Source: Adhaeribacter aerolatus (GTDB lineage: Bacteria; Bacteroidota; Bacteroidia; Cytophagales; Hymenobacteraceae). Taken from it: a stretch of DNA of 64,000 bases. Below are positions 26,946 to 34,743 of this stretch, piece by piece. The notes under the pieces are model-generated. The model ran no database searches. It was not told the DNA's origin and worked only from the letters and a program-made list of their open reading frames with translations. The DNA is taken from NCBI RefSeq assembly GCF_007991635.1, contig NZ_BJYS01000015.1, positions 1-64,000 on the forward strand, written 5' to 3'. The number at the start of each line of letters is the position of its first letter. The stretch's first letter is position 1. The translations under genes were made by a program, and so were the position numbers.

Positions 26946-27905
26946 TTAACTAATAACCTTTGGTTGCTCTTTGTCTTGGTCTTGCTTCGGCTGCTGCTTG
27001 CCGAATCTGGATTTCAGCCATCCAACTAGTCCGGCCAGAGCCGTGACAAAACCGGCTATCCACTCCCAGTTTTCCTTAACAAAGTTAAACGTTACGGAAA
27101 GAACATTTGAGACCTTTTCCCCGGGAGTCGGTGGTACAGCCATAACCGGTACTACCCCATTGTACACTTCGAACTCTATTGGCCGTTCTTTCTGACCATC
27201 TTTAATTAAGGCACTAACCTTGATAATAATTTCGTGGTCACCGGCTGCCAGGGGTTTAACCGACCATTCCCATTTGGTTTGAGTAGTGTCGGTTTCTGCC
27301 AGATGAACGTATTGCTCTTTTTCGGATATGCGCCGTATTTGAAACTTGGTGCTATCCATGGCATACAGGTTAGCCGTCATCACCTTGGATATATTTATTC
27401 TTTCCGATACAATCCGGGAAGTATCCGCGTCCGGTTCATGGGCAATTGATTTTTCAATTGATTTTTCTAAGGCCTTTAAAGCCATATTCCTGGAAACCGT
27501 CAAGGATACCCGCCTCGGCTGATTGACTAACATAGAATCCGGAACATAATAAGCCATATTTCCTTTCAGTAGGTTACCTACTGCTGCTTGGGCGCTCTCC
27601 GCATCTATCGGCTTTGATATTGTATCAGCTTTAATCGGAAAACGGGGATGTTCTTTGGGTATGTTAGGCCTTGGCTTGGCGCTGGTCGTGTCTGAATTTA
27701 CTGGGTACTGCGGGTTAGGGCCGAACACGATGCCTGCCGTATCCACTCCATATCCCATACCCACCGTATCCGTGCTTGTATCCGTGCCAGGGTCATAATC
27801 ACCCACCGCATAATCTCCCTTGTTATTCAGGCTCCCGAGAAATAATATGATGACGGTGAGCAGCAAAAAAATAAAAATACCAATGACAATAACTCGCTTT
27901 TTCAT
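26946..27905 (-). CDS. Membrane-anchored protein with beta-sandwich-like domain, unknown
   Basis: A 319-residue protein with an N-terminal membrane helix (about 5-25), a Thr/Asp/Pro-rich linker (about 30-100), and a folded domain (about 120-255) containing EKEQYVHLAETDTTQTKWEW and a GDHEIIIKVSALI strand. A second membrane helix follows (about 275-295, WEWIAGFVTALAGLVGWL) and then a basic tail. The pattern of a WEW strand, an alternating hydrophobic beta segment and a closing membrane helix reminds me of C-terminal halves of effector-type conflict proteins, but I cannot name a family. It is separated by about 250 bp from the divergent DUF3267 gene. Confidence 0.6.
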   Translation of the reverse strand: MKKRVIVIGIFIFLLLTVIILFLGSLNNKGDYAVGDYDPGTDTSTDTVGMGYGVDTAGIVFGPNPQYPVNSDTTSAKPRPNIPKEHPRFPIKADTISKPIDAESAQAAVGNLLKGNMAYYVPDSMLVNQPRRVSLTVSRNMALKALEKSIEKSIAHEPDADTSRIVSERINISKVMTANLYAMDSTKFQIRRISEKEQYVHLAETDTTQTKWEWSVKPLAAGDHEIIIKVSALIKDGQKERPIEFEVYNGVVPVMAVPPTPGEKVSNVLSVTFNFVKENWEWIAGFVTALAGLVGWLKSRFGKQQPKQDQDKEQPKVIS

Positions 27906-28154
27906 GGTTAATTGCCTTTATATATTACCTGCTTAATTTATGAATATTTTAGGTAAAATGCTGATATTTATAATCATATAGAGAATATTATTTTATTATG
28001 AGGAGCAACTATTTCCGAAAACAAGGAAATGAACAAATCAGAATATAGGTTGAAGTGGGCACCTTCAATTCTTTAATAACGCTGAATTTTATGAATAAAT
28101 GTTAAAGTACCGGAATAGGTTACAATTAATTATTAAAGGGTAATCAGGACAAAC

Positions 28155-28739
28155 ATGTTAAAAACAGAGCAATACCATACCGAGGAACTAACCATTGATG
28201 CTACAAAAGCACAAATGCTGGCCCTTATCTACGTGGTACCTTTTATTATCTTGTTCGGGGTTCCTTATTTTCTACTGTGGGGGCATACTATAACTAAAAC
28301 GGTTCTAAAAAACCTGCTAGCAGAACCAGGACTTTGGGCAATCCCCCTTTTCCTGGGCGTACTGTTAGGGGGAATTGTGATACACGAACTTATTCATGGC
28401 ATAACCTGGGCTTGCTTTGCTCCCAGAGGATATAAATCCATTCGGTATGGCGTCCTTTGGAAATCTTTAACGCCTTATTGCCATTGCCAGGAACCTTTGA
28501 AATTAAAGCACTACCTGATTGGTGGCACCATGCCCGGCCTTATCTTAGGCATACTGCCAGCCTTAATATCTTTAGTTACGGGTAGTTTTACTTTGTTTCT
28601 GTTTGGCTTATTTTTCACCGTTGCTGCCGGCGGAGACTTCTTAATGGTTGCCATCCTGCGGAATGAGTCTTTTGATAATTTAGTCCAGGACCACTCTTCT
28701 AAAATTGGCTGTTACATCTATAAGCCAATCAGGGAATAA
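28155..28739 (+). CDS. DUF3267 membrane zinc metallopeptidase-like protein
   Basis: A 194-residue integral membrane protein with about four hydrophobic segments. HELIH (near residue 80, in GGIVIHELIHGITWACF) is the zincin-type HExxH placed in a membrane helix, as in DUF3267 and M50-like proteases. A late segment with AAGGDFLMVAIL could supply the third ligand. DUF3267 proteins are predicted intramembrane proteases with unknown substrates. It lies between the membrane-anchored unknown and the TIR-like gene. Confidence 0.82.
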   Translation: MLKTEQYHTEELTIDATKAQMLALIYVVPFIILFGVPYFLLWGHTITKTVLKNLLAEPGLWAIPLFLGVLLGGIVIHELIHGITWACFAPRGYKSIRYGVLWKSLTPYCHCQEPLKLKHYLIGGTMPGLILGILPALISLVTGSFTLFLFGLFFTVAAGGDFLMVAILRNESFDNLVQDHSSKIGCYIYKPIRE

Positions 28740-29001
28740 ATTGGTTATGAAAGGCTATAATGGGTCCAAAACTGTATCAAAAATAAGGTTACTGTTAAAA
28801 TGGCCGAATTTGCAACATGTAGCATGTTTATTGGTCAATCTTTCTGTGTTACGATAAACATTAGTTTATTCTAAATTAATAAATTGGTTTTTAAATATTG
28901 GCTATATCTACAAACGCAATTTTGTATGGTTGGTTTATTGCCATTTTTGGTTGTATAATGCGAAATAATATCATACCAATTAAAACTGTTTAGTGGAAAT
29001 C

Positions 29002-29745
29002 ATGAAATTGCGAATGTTTATAGGGTCTTCCAAGGAAAGTCTGGAAATGGCATATGCGGCACAAGAAAATTTAGAACACCAATTTGAGGTAACTGTTTGG
29101 AATCAGGGGCTGTTTGATATTTCCCAATATATACTTGACGGTTTGCTTGAGGCATTAGACGAATTCGACTTTGGTTTGTTTGTTTTTTCACCTGACGATA
29201 TAACAAGAATTCGTAATGTAGAACATAGAACAGTCCGTGATAATGTACTTTTTGAATTAGGCTTATTCATTGGCCGCCTAGGAAGGGATCGAAATTTTAT
29301 TCTAATGCCTCGTGATATAAGTAATTTATACCTTCCAACAGATTTACTTGGAATAATACCTGCAACTTTTGAACCTAATCGTCAGGATGGCAACCTTAAT
29401 GCAGCACTTGGACCCGCATGCAGCAAAATATGTAAAGCAGCAGCACGTATTAGACCTCGCCAAACCTCCCCTTACGAAATTACGGTTGATGAAGACGAAA
29501 TTGACGACAATGACATTATTTCAATAATAGAAACATGGATGGGTTCTAGGTCATCAAATTCAAATAGACAAGCTATCAGGTATACTGACGTAGATGAAGA
29601 ATTGAGTTTACCACCAGGTAGCGCTATTAAATTTATTGAAAAAGCAGCAGATAAATGGGGGTATTTTCCAGCACGAAAGGGTAAGCAGACTATTGTTTTT
29701 GGCCATCGAGGAGATTTGGAACTTGATATTGATGACATCATTTAA
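29002..29745 (+). CDS. TIR-like (Pycsar/Cap12-type) nucleotide-binding effector
   Basis: A protein of about 247 residues whose first 150 residues match the TIR-like fold of PF10137, also used by Pycsar and CBASS effectors. The phosphate-side strand is RMFIGSSKE, the WNQGLFD segment follows, and the NVLFELGLFIGRLGRDR signature has the candidate NADase Glu near residue 84. Residues 165-248 form a separate acidic, unknown C-terminal domain with a GSAIKFIEKAADKWGYFPA helix that may sense a ligand. The ATG at 29,002 is preferred to GTG at 28,993. No cyclase is visible next to it, so the trigger is unknown. NAD depletion on infection is inference. Confidence 0.82.
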   Translation: MKLRMFIGSSKESLEMAYAAQENLEHQFEVTVWNQGLFDISQYILDGLLEALDEFDFGLFVFSPDDITRIRNVEHRTVRDNVLFELGLFIGRLGRDRNFILMPRDISNLYLPTDLLGIIPATFEPNRQDGNLNAALGPACSKICKAAARIRPRQTSPYEITVDEDEIDDNDIISIIETWMGSRSSNSNRQAIRYTDVDEELSLPPGSAIKFIEKAADKWGYFPARKGKQTIVFGHRGDLELDIDDII

Positions 29746-29902
29746 GATAGAAATGCCTCATTAACATACTCATTGTAATACTGCATGGCTTGGGTTACTT
29801 ATAATCTGCCGCTTTTAATGATTTTAAAGCTAATTGGTGGTAATAATATAATGTTTTTATATATTTAAAAATCTTTTAACCACTTAATAGATCTTAATTC
29901 TT

Positions 29903-30154
29903 ATGCCCGATTACAAATTAGAGTATTCAGAAGAACAAGGTAAGTTTCATCAGGACCACGCTGAAAAAAGAAAAGCACAGGGCTATCTTACCCTTTGTGA
30001 TTCCATGGACTCACAATTGCAGTATGATTTTATGGAAGCAATGTTTAAAAAGTATCCTGCTTTAGAAGTAGGCTTTCGGATGAAGGATGAGTATCCATCC
30101 TTTGAACAGATTCAGCAGGAGTTTAGAGCCTTTTTCCCAGGCCTTAAGAATTAA
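29903..30154 (+). CDS. Small hypothetical protein, 83 residues
   Basis: A charged, soluble, probably helical protein (MPDYKLEYSEEQGKFHQDHA, later YDFMEAMFKKYPALEVGF). It has no recognised family. It is 157 bp after the TIR-like gene on the same strand and ends at a strong terminator, so it could be co-transcribed with it. Whether it modulates the TIR-like protein is unknown. Confidence 0.6.
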   Translation: MPDYKLEYSEEQGKFHQDHAEKRKAQGYLTLCDSMDSQLQYDFMEAMFKKYPALEVGFRMKDEYPSFEQIQQEFRAFFPGLKN

Positions 30155-30190
30155 TTAGGTAAGGTATTTAAATTCAATAGTTGAATGAAG

Positions 30191-30213
30191 GCCCGGTTAA
30201 CCCGGGCTTTTTC
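30191..30213 (+). terminator. Terminator after the 83-residue gene
   Basis: The 6-bp GC stem GCCCGG/CCGGGC has a short TTAAC loop and is followed by a T run. Confidence 0.85.
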
Positions 30214-30236
30214 TTTGGTATTGAGATTTTACTAAA

Positions 30237-30911
30237 TTACTTATTTGATTTCAACTTACCAGTTCGAGAATTTAATGTGTCTAATTTGTTATTTCTTTCT
30301 TCCGGTAGGACGGCCACGCTTTTATTATAATTTACTTTCTCTTTAACCAAAATCGACTTGTCAATTTGAGAACTAAGTGTATCTAATTTGGTGTATATTT
30401 TTTCTGATCTGATGTCCGCGTTTTTATTGTTGTACATCATAAAAAATGTGTTAGAACCTGCAATTATTAAAGAAACTATGGCAGTAATGATAGCACCCCT
30501 AATTGGGGTTTTAAAACTATCTCTTTGATAACGTGCAAGTTGCTTGTCATGAAGGACAAGTGCTTGATCCACCAGTTTTTGAGTTTCTTCTACTGTTAAA
30601 GGGGCTCTATATTCTCCTTCTATGGGCTGCCCTGGTTGTTTAATAAATCGAATAAGTAAGATTACATGGTCGTTGTCTTTATTTAATCTAAAGAATTCGG
30701 GATGTTCACTCGCTATTTGCAACCAATTATCGGCTGATTTAGGGGTGTCTCTAAGTGACTCTTCAAGTGCTTTATGATTCCTAAATGACGGTTTTTCAAT
30801 GGATAAAGCAACAATAAGCCTGATGACATCTGAAAGTCGATAAGGTTTTAGATAAACATCGTCTTTATATTTCATTTTATTAATTCTTATAACTTTTGTC
30901 CAGAATGCCAT
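30237..30911 (-). CDS. Membrane-anchored hypothetical protein with winged-helix-like N-terminus
   Basis: A 224-residue protein. The N-terminal half (about 20-95: SDVIRLIVALSI, then SADNWLQIASEHPEFFRL) looks like a small helical/winged domain followed by VILLIRFI. A single membrane helix is at about 140-162 (AIITAIVSLIIAGSNTFFMM) and a charged tail follows. The SADNW...HPEFFR segment recalls an unnamed widespread domain, but I know no function. It converges on the TIR-like/small-gene unit. It is a membrane protein with a cytoplasmic sensor-like part by inference only. Confidence 0.6.
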   Translation of the reverse strand: MAFWTKVIRINKMKYKDDVYLKPYRLSDVIRLIVALSIEKPSFRNHKALEESLRDTPKSADNWLQIASEHPEFFRLNKDNDHVILLIRFIKQPGQPIEGEYRAPLTVEETQKLVDQALVLHDKQLARYQRDSFKTPIRGAIITAIVSLIIAGSNTFFMMYNNKNADIRSEKIYTKLDTLSSQIDKSILVKEKVNYNKSVAVLPEERNNKLDTLNSRTGKLKSNK

Positions 30912-30933
30912 AATTATTCAATTAATTATTTCC

Positions 30934-31608
30934 TTATACCTCCTTATAAAGCCGCATGGCCTGAGTTGCTTGGAATATACCACCCTGACTGGTTTTAAAG
31001 CCTTTTTCGTTCAGTTCACTGGCTATCTCTCGCCAGGTCTTTTCTTCCTTTTCCCGCAATAGTTTGACATGGGCAGCGGCCCGTTTATTGTTCTCGTTGG
31101 CCTGGGCTTTCTCTTTGTTTGTCGCTACTCCCATCGGTGAAGCAAGACCCTGTTTAAAGACCTCAGAAGGCTTACGCCATTCGCCCTGCTGCTTCATCTT
31201 CTCGTCCAGGGCCGCTTTGGTACGGAGACTAATCAACTCCCGCTCGCGGTCCGCAATAGCCATAAATAACGTTAAGGTGAATTTGTCCAGGTTCGGTATA
31301 TCACAACTTTCTAAGCGGCCTTCCAGGTCGGAATAGATACGGAGCGCCTGCTCAGTATTGCGACTTAACCGGTCGATTTTAGCCACCACTAAAGTAGCCT
31401 TGTGCCGCTTACACAACTCCAATGCTTTTTGCAACTGGGGACGATTGGTTACATCCTTGCCGCTCATAGTTTCCACCAGTTCGGCCAGCGGCTCCTGCGG
31501 GTAGAAGTGCTTGACATAAGTGTGCTGGGCTTCCAGGCCTAGACCGGATTCCCCTTGCTTTTTGGTTGATACGCGATAATAAACGACGATTGGCTTATTT
31601 TGGCTCAT
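30934..31608 (-). CDS. Serine recombinase (resolvase family)
   Basis: Site-specific recombinase with the catalytic N-terminal resolvase domain. The nucleophile Ser is in VVYYRVSTKKQ near residue 12. The conserved VAKIDRLSRN and the ADRERELISLRTKAAL helix follow. The C-terminal part (about 150-225) ends with a helix-turn-helix-like KTWREIASELNEKGFKT, suitable for DNA binding. The start ATG at 31,608 is preferred because the upstream extension is not conserved. It could resolve dimers of the island or invert a segment; no obvious res site was found. Confidence 0.88.
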   Translation of the reverse strand: MSQNKPIVVYYRVSTKKQGESGLGLEAQHTYVKHFYPQEPLAELVETMSGKDVTNRPQLQKALELCKRHKATLVVAKIDRLSRNTEQALRIYSDLEGRLESCDIPNLDKFTLTLFMAIADRERELISLRTKAALDEKMKQQGEWRKPSEVFKQGLASPMGVATNKEKAQANENNKRAAAHVKLLREKEEKTWREIASELNEKGFKTSQGGIFQATQAMRLYKEV

Positions 31609-31764
31609 GTTACAAGACTTGTACGTTCGTAGTAGTTTTGTAACCAAAATAGCCAAGGGGAAGACAAATCCAAACTTTGGGTAAAAAAATACCGCCTACC
31701 TATTTTAGATGTGCGGCTTATTGTTGAGTTGCGTTTAATAAGTGTTAGTATTTTGGGCGTATTT

Positions 31765-32388
31765 TTATTGGTCTCTCTTTTTTATCCCATTTATTTTATC
31801 TTCTGGTAATGAGTTATATAATCCATTAACCTTATTTGGAAGTGAAATCATGTAATCAACGATGATATTTACTAGTTCAAACAATTTTGTTACAGTTTGT
31901 GCATCATCAGTATCAATTTGTCCAGGATGTACTGCATCGTTTCCTGTTACTCTTACAATATCTAAAGATTGTTGAACAATTACTGGTAGCCCTGCTTTTA
32001 CAAGTTCTTTTATATCATTATTAATATTTTCCCCTTTTTCCCCTAACTCTTTACAAAGTACTTGTATTGAAAGTCTGAGTAATGCGGCAGCGGCTCTTGG
32101 GGACTTTGTCAAAATAGATGCACTTTCTAAATAGAGTCTTTTGACTTTATCTGGCATTTCAGGGTTAGGGAAAGGAACATTTCCATTGTCAGGATAATAC
32201 ATTTTATCTTTTACCCAAAGAGTATGATTGTTACAATGATGGCACATTCCGCTCCTTAAATCTGCCTCTCCTTGACTAGTATTTCCTGTAAAGTACCAAT
32301 TGTCAAATCTCCAGTCCTGCTTAGATAAGACTCCACAATGCGGGCAAGTAAATGCCTTTGAAAAAACTGATGGTTCAATATATTTCAT
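31765..32388 (-). CDS. DUF4145 domain protein with zinc ribbon
   Basis: A 207-residue protein. An N-terminal zinc ribbon is formed by CPHCG (about 15) and CHHCNN (about 49-54). A DUF4145 domain follows, with ESASILTKSPRAAAALLRLS and the GNDAVHPGQ helix typical of this family. DUF4145 proteins are frequent in restriction and other defence loci as accessory or regulatory modules, but their action is not established. It is a lone minus-strand gene, about 110 bp downstream of which lies the recombinase. Confidence 0.82.
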   Translation of the reverse strand: MKYIEPSVFSKAFTCPHCGVLSKQDWRFDNWYFTGNTSQGEADLRSGMCHHCNNHTLWVKDKMYYPDNGNVPFPNPEMPDKVKRLYLESASILTKSPRAAAALLRLSIQVLCKELGEKGENINNDIKELVKAGLPVIVQQSLDIVRVTGNDAVHPGQIDTDDAQTVTKLFELVNIIVDYMISLPNKVNGLYNSLPEDKINGIKKRDQ

Positions 32389-33361
32389 AATAGATTATAT
32401 GCCATTAATACGTCAATCCCCAGTACCTAGTAAAACTAGCCTATATACGTAACTACACTAACGAATATACTATATATTCTGACTAATATAAAAGGCTTAT
32501 TTAATTTCCGTTCTTCGTTTTCATTCCGGTAGAAGTCTGTTTAGAGTAGGTTTAGTTATGAGTTGGGCGAAAGTTTGTTTTTACAGGCTACTATTCAAAA
32601 CCGGCACAAATAGGTAACCTGGAATAAATTACCTGGCCGTGATGTTAGTGGGTACCCAGTCGACCCAAAGCGATTCCCATTCGCATTAACCACCCCCGCA
32701 CCAAACTACAAGCCCCCAGTATAAACTTACCTGCTATATCTATTACAGGAGTGGTACATCCAAGTGTTAGACTCCAAGGGAACAGCCGGGGGTAAAGTTC
32801 GTTTAGAACCGGAATATTTTTTTAGTTGTCATAGCGATTTAGTGGAGAAAATGTGCCCTTTCCCCTCCTATTAGCATCCTTCTCATTTTGTGATAACCAA
32901 ATCCTATTGTATATTATTATTAAGCACCTGGGTACAAAACACTAGGAGCGAAGCTATGACTGATATATACATTACCTCTCAAGATGACAAACTTGTTTTC
33001 TCAAGCTACCCTTTCTTATCTCTATGAAGTTATTTACTGGATACTTGTAATTAGTAAGTAAAGCGTTTTGGTGCTGCCAAGTGCATCCTTTAGATTAGCT
33101 GTATAGAATATGATAGATTAGCTGTATAGAATATGAAAAATAAAATACTTAATAAAGACAAAAAGACTGCCGTTCAGGTCACTTTTTGCCTATACTTTTC
33201 TAAACAGGCACTATTTAAATATAACCGTGACGTGGTGGTTTTTACCCAAAGTATTGCCTTAAAAGTTAAAGACCAACAAAGGAAGCAAGTGGTTTGTGAT
33301 TTATACTAATAATCTTACCGACCTGGCGGAATCCAGAACTTTAAAAACAATAGATGAAAAA
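32389..33361. other. Decayed stretch without intact genes
   Basis: About 970 bp upstream of the first peptide cassette with no supportable ORF. A segment around 32,649-32,676 (with GGTACCCAGTCGACC) recurs in diverged form at 33,768-33,795 (GATACCCAGTTGACC), which points to old duplications. Confidence 0.5.
33091..33136. repeat. 23-bp perfect tandem duplication
   Basis: Two adjacent identical units, each starting TAGATTAGCTGTATAG, at 33,091-33,113 and 33,114-33,136. It is a recent slip or small duplication in non-coding DNA upstream of peptide cassette 1. Confidence 0.9.
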
Positions 33362-33493
33362 ATGATTTTCTTTATTACCCTTCTGACCGTTACCCCAGTG
33401 CTGCAGTTTATCGCAGGACTAACAGGTTCAGTTGTTGGTTTGTGGAATCTCTGTCTCTTAGTCCGTCGACTTTGGAGGAGATACCGTAAATAA
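33362..33493 (+). CDS. Small hydrophobic peptide, candidate type I toxin (cassette 1)
   Basis: A 43-residue peptide from ATG 33,362: MIFFITLLTVTPVLQFIAG, then further hydrophobic residues forming one membrane helix, and a strongly basic end VRRLWRRYRK. It shares architecture with the 46-residue peptide at 34,281 (hydrophobic helix, then IRRFWKNKR) and the same downstream RNA elements. Small membrane peptides with a basic tail are the usual product of type I toxin-antitoxin loci, where they depolarise the inner membrane. A longer in-frame extension exists upstream (from 33,296) but has no matching counterpart in cassette 2. Confidence 0.55.
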   Translation: MIFFITLLTVTPVLQFIAGLTGSVVGLWNLCLLVRRLWRRYRK

Positions 33494-33494
33494 A

Positions 33495-33569
33495 CAACAA
33501 AACCGGGCAAGGCCCGGCTGTGTGTAGCATTGTAGTCTGCAAATGATTTCCTACGTCCGATGCAGATGA
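33495..33569 (-). ncRNA. Candidate antisense RNA antitoxin (cassette 1)
   Basis: Read on the minus strand, a stem-loop (TCTGCA/TGCAGA, 33,536-33,566) follows a TAGAGCG box. It is followed by a terminator stem CCGGGC/GCCCGG (33,503-33,517) with a TTTTGTTG tract that makes sense only on this strand. The predicted RNA of about 75 nt would overlap the 3' UTR of the peptide mRNA. The same order of elements occurs in cassette 2. The 5' end is inferred. Confidence 0.45.
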
Positions 33570-33601
33570 TCGCTCTAATTAAAACAAATTCTTATTCTTT
33601 T

Positions 33602-33630
33602 ACAAGGCCTTGCCGTTGGTGAGGTCTTGT
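33602..33630 (+). terminator. Forward terminator of cassette 1
   Basis: A 9-bp stem, ACAAGGCCT with AGGTCTTGT (one G-T pair), is followed by a T-rich tract. It would end the peptide mRNA beyond the antisense region. Confidence 0.55.
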
Positions 33631-34280
33631 TTACTTTATAGCGTAACTAATTGGTAAAGGTTTAGTTCAATGATTATGATTGTTCTACCTGATTAGACTG
33701 CTGTCTAGAAAACTTCAAACCGGTAAACCTTTCACCAGTTTTACTGCAACATCTGGCTATAATACCGGTGGATACCCAGTTGACCAAAGTGATTCAAATC
33801 CAGTTTTATTACCTCACATTTTTACGCTATGTGCTAATTTGTTTATGTATTTTATAAATGTGGAAAATATTTTTATGTATTAAGCATAAATTATTATAAT
33901 AAAATAAAGATTTTTAAAATTACGATAAAAATAAGTACCATAAATAAATAATATAAGTACAATTATTAAAAGCTAAATTTATGTATAATCATCTTATTAT
34001 CAACAATATATATACTTATATGATATTTTCACCTTCATATTCCTAAGAATAAATACATTATTTAGTTTAATGTATTTTTAGTATTTTTAACAAAGGAATA
34101 GGAAAAGAATACCTAACTTTTTTAACATAAGATTAGGCCTTTACGCAAATAGTAAATGCTGGCTAGATTAAAGTGATAAAACTTTTGCTTAATCTTTTAT
34201 ATAATTAATACTATTTATTAAAAATAACAAATACAATGAATTAACCGCTGTCTGTAGGTGAAATCAGACATATAATTTTA
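33631..34280. other. AT-rich decayed spacer between cassettes
   Basis: It contains a degraded minus-strand frame around 33,715-33,750 (VAVKLVKGLPV) that echoes the DAVKLAKVYRFEV end of the frame at 34,591, plus very AT-rich DNA. No intact gene is supported. Confidence 0.5.
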
Positions 34281-34421
34281 ATGACAACGATTACTATAAT
34301 CCTGGTCTATGTTTTACCATGGTACCCCATACTGAAAATAATCAGTATGGTATTGGGGATTATTTATCAGTTATTTAGAATTTGGCCCTTTATACGTCGA
34401 TTCTGGAAAAATAAACGATAA
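34281..34421 (+). CDS. Small hydrophobic peptide, candidate type I toxin (cassette 2)
   Basis: A 46-residue peptide, ATG 34,281 to TAA 34,421. It starts MTTITIILVYVLPWYPILK, continues with a hydrophobic ISMVLGIIYQLF stretch and ends with the basic FIRRFWKNKR. The single membrane helix plus basic C-terminus matches the peptide of cassette 1 at 33,362, most clearly in the (V/I)RR(L/F)W end. It is too short for most gene callers. Immediately downstream are the antisense-strand terminator and the conserved stem-loop shared with cassette 1. The toxin role is inference from this arrangement. Confidence 0.6.
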   Translation: MTTITIILVYVLPWYPILKIISMVLGIIYQLFRIWPFIRRFWKNKR

Positions 34422-34423
34422 AT

Positions 34424-34504
34424 AAAGAAGCCTGCCAGTTAGACCAAGCAGGCTCCCTAGGTGCTTTCTATTCTGCATTCATGATTGGCGTCTGGTGCAG
34501 AATC
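34424..34504 (-). ncRNA. Candidate antisense RNA antitoxin (cassette 2)
   Basis: On the minus strand a TAACTTTA box (34,517-34,510), close to the Bacteroidota TAnnTTTG promoter element, precedes an RNA that begins with an 8-bp perfect stem ATTCTGCA/TGCAGAAT (34,470-34,503). The RNA ends in a 7-bp terminator stem AGCCTGC/GCAGGCT (34,429-34,454) followed by TCTTTATT. Length is about 80 nt. It converges on the peptide gene and would pair with the 3' part of its transcript. Confidence 0.5.
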
Positions 34505-34553
34505 CGCTCTAAAGTTACAAAATTTCGCATAAAGCGATTAAATTATTTTCGAT

Positions 34554-34582
34554 AGCCTCGCTGGAAGCGGGGCTTTCTTTTT
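34554..34582 (+). terminator. Forward terminator of cassette 2
   Basis: The stem AGCCTCGC/GCGGGGCT (one wobble pair) has a TGGAA loop and is followed by TTTCTTTTTT. It ends transcripts running from the peptide gene. Confidence 0.75.
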
Positions 34583-34590
34583 TAACTAGG

Positions 34591-34743
34591 TTAAGCTGCA
34601 ATCTGGGAAACTTCAAACCGGTATACTTTTGCCAGCTTCACCGCATCCCGGATGAGTTGTACGCCGTGGCCCGTAAGGGAATAATAACTAATGAGGCCTT
34701 TCTTCTCCTTCTTTAGGTAGGCATTAACACCTTCGCAAAGCCC
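34591..34743 (-). pseudogene. Remnant of a winged-helix protein (C-terminal piece)
   Basis: A coding-looking frame of about 50 residues with no start and an upstream stop: VNAYLKKEKKGLISYYSLTG, then QLIRDAVKLAKVYRFEV to a stop at 34,591. The YYSLTGHGVQLIRD part resembles the YEFTWKGREVVKEY wing region of the protein at 26,355. A second, more degraded echo lies at about 33,715. The N-terminal part is lost or frameshifted. Confidence 0.5.

Noticed and set aside
28993-29745. A complete Pycsar or CBASS operon around the TIR-like gene
   Set aside because: No nucleotidyl or nucleotide cyclase with the expected motifs is present among the neighbours, so only the effector can be claimed.
33680-33883. 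A 67-residue plus-strand frame between the peptide cassettes
   Set aside because: It runs through the decayed antisense winged-helix debris and ends in very AT-rich DNA, so it is likely chance.
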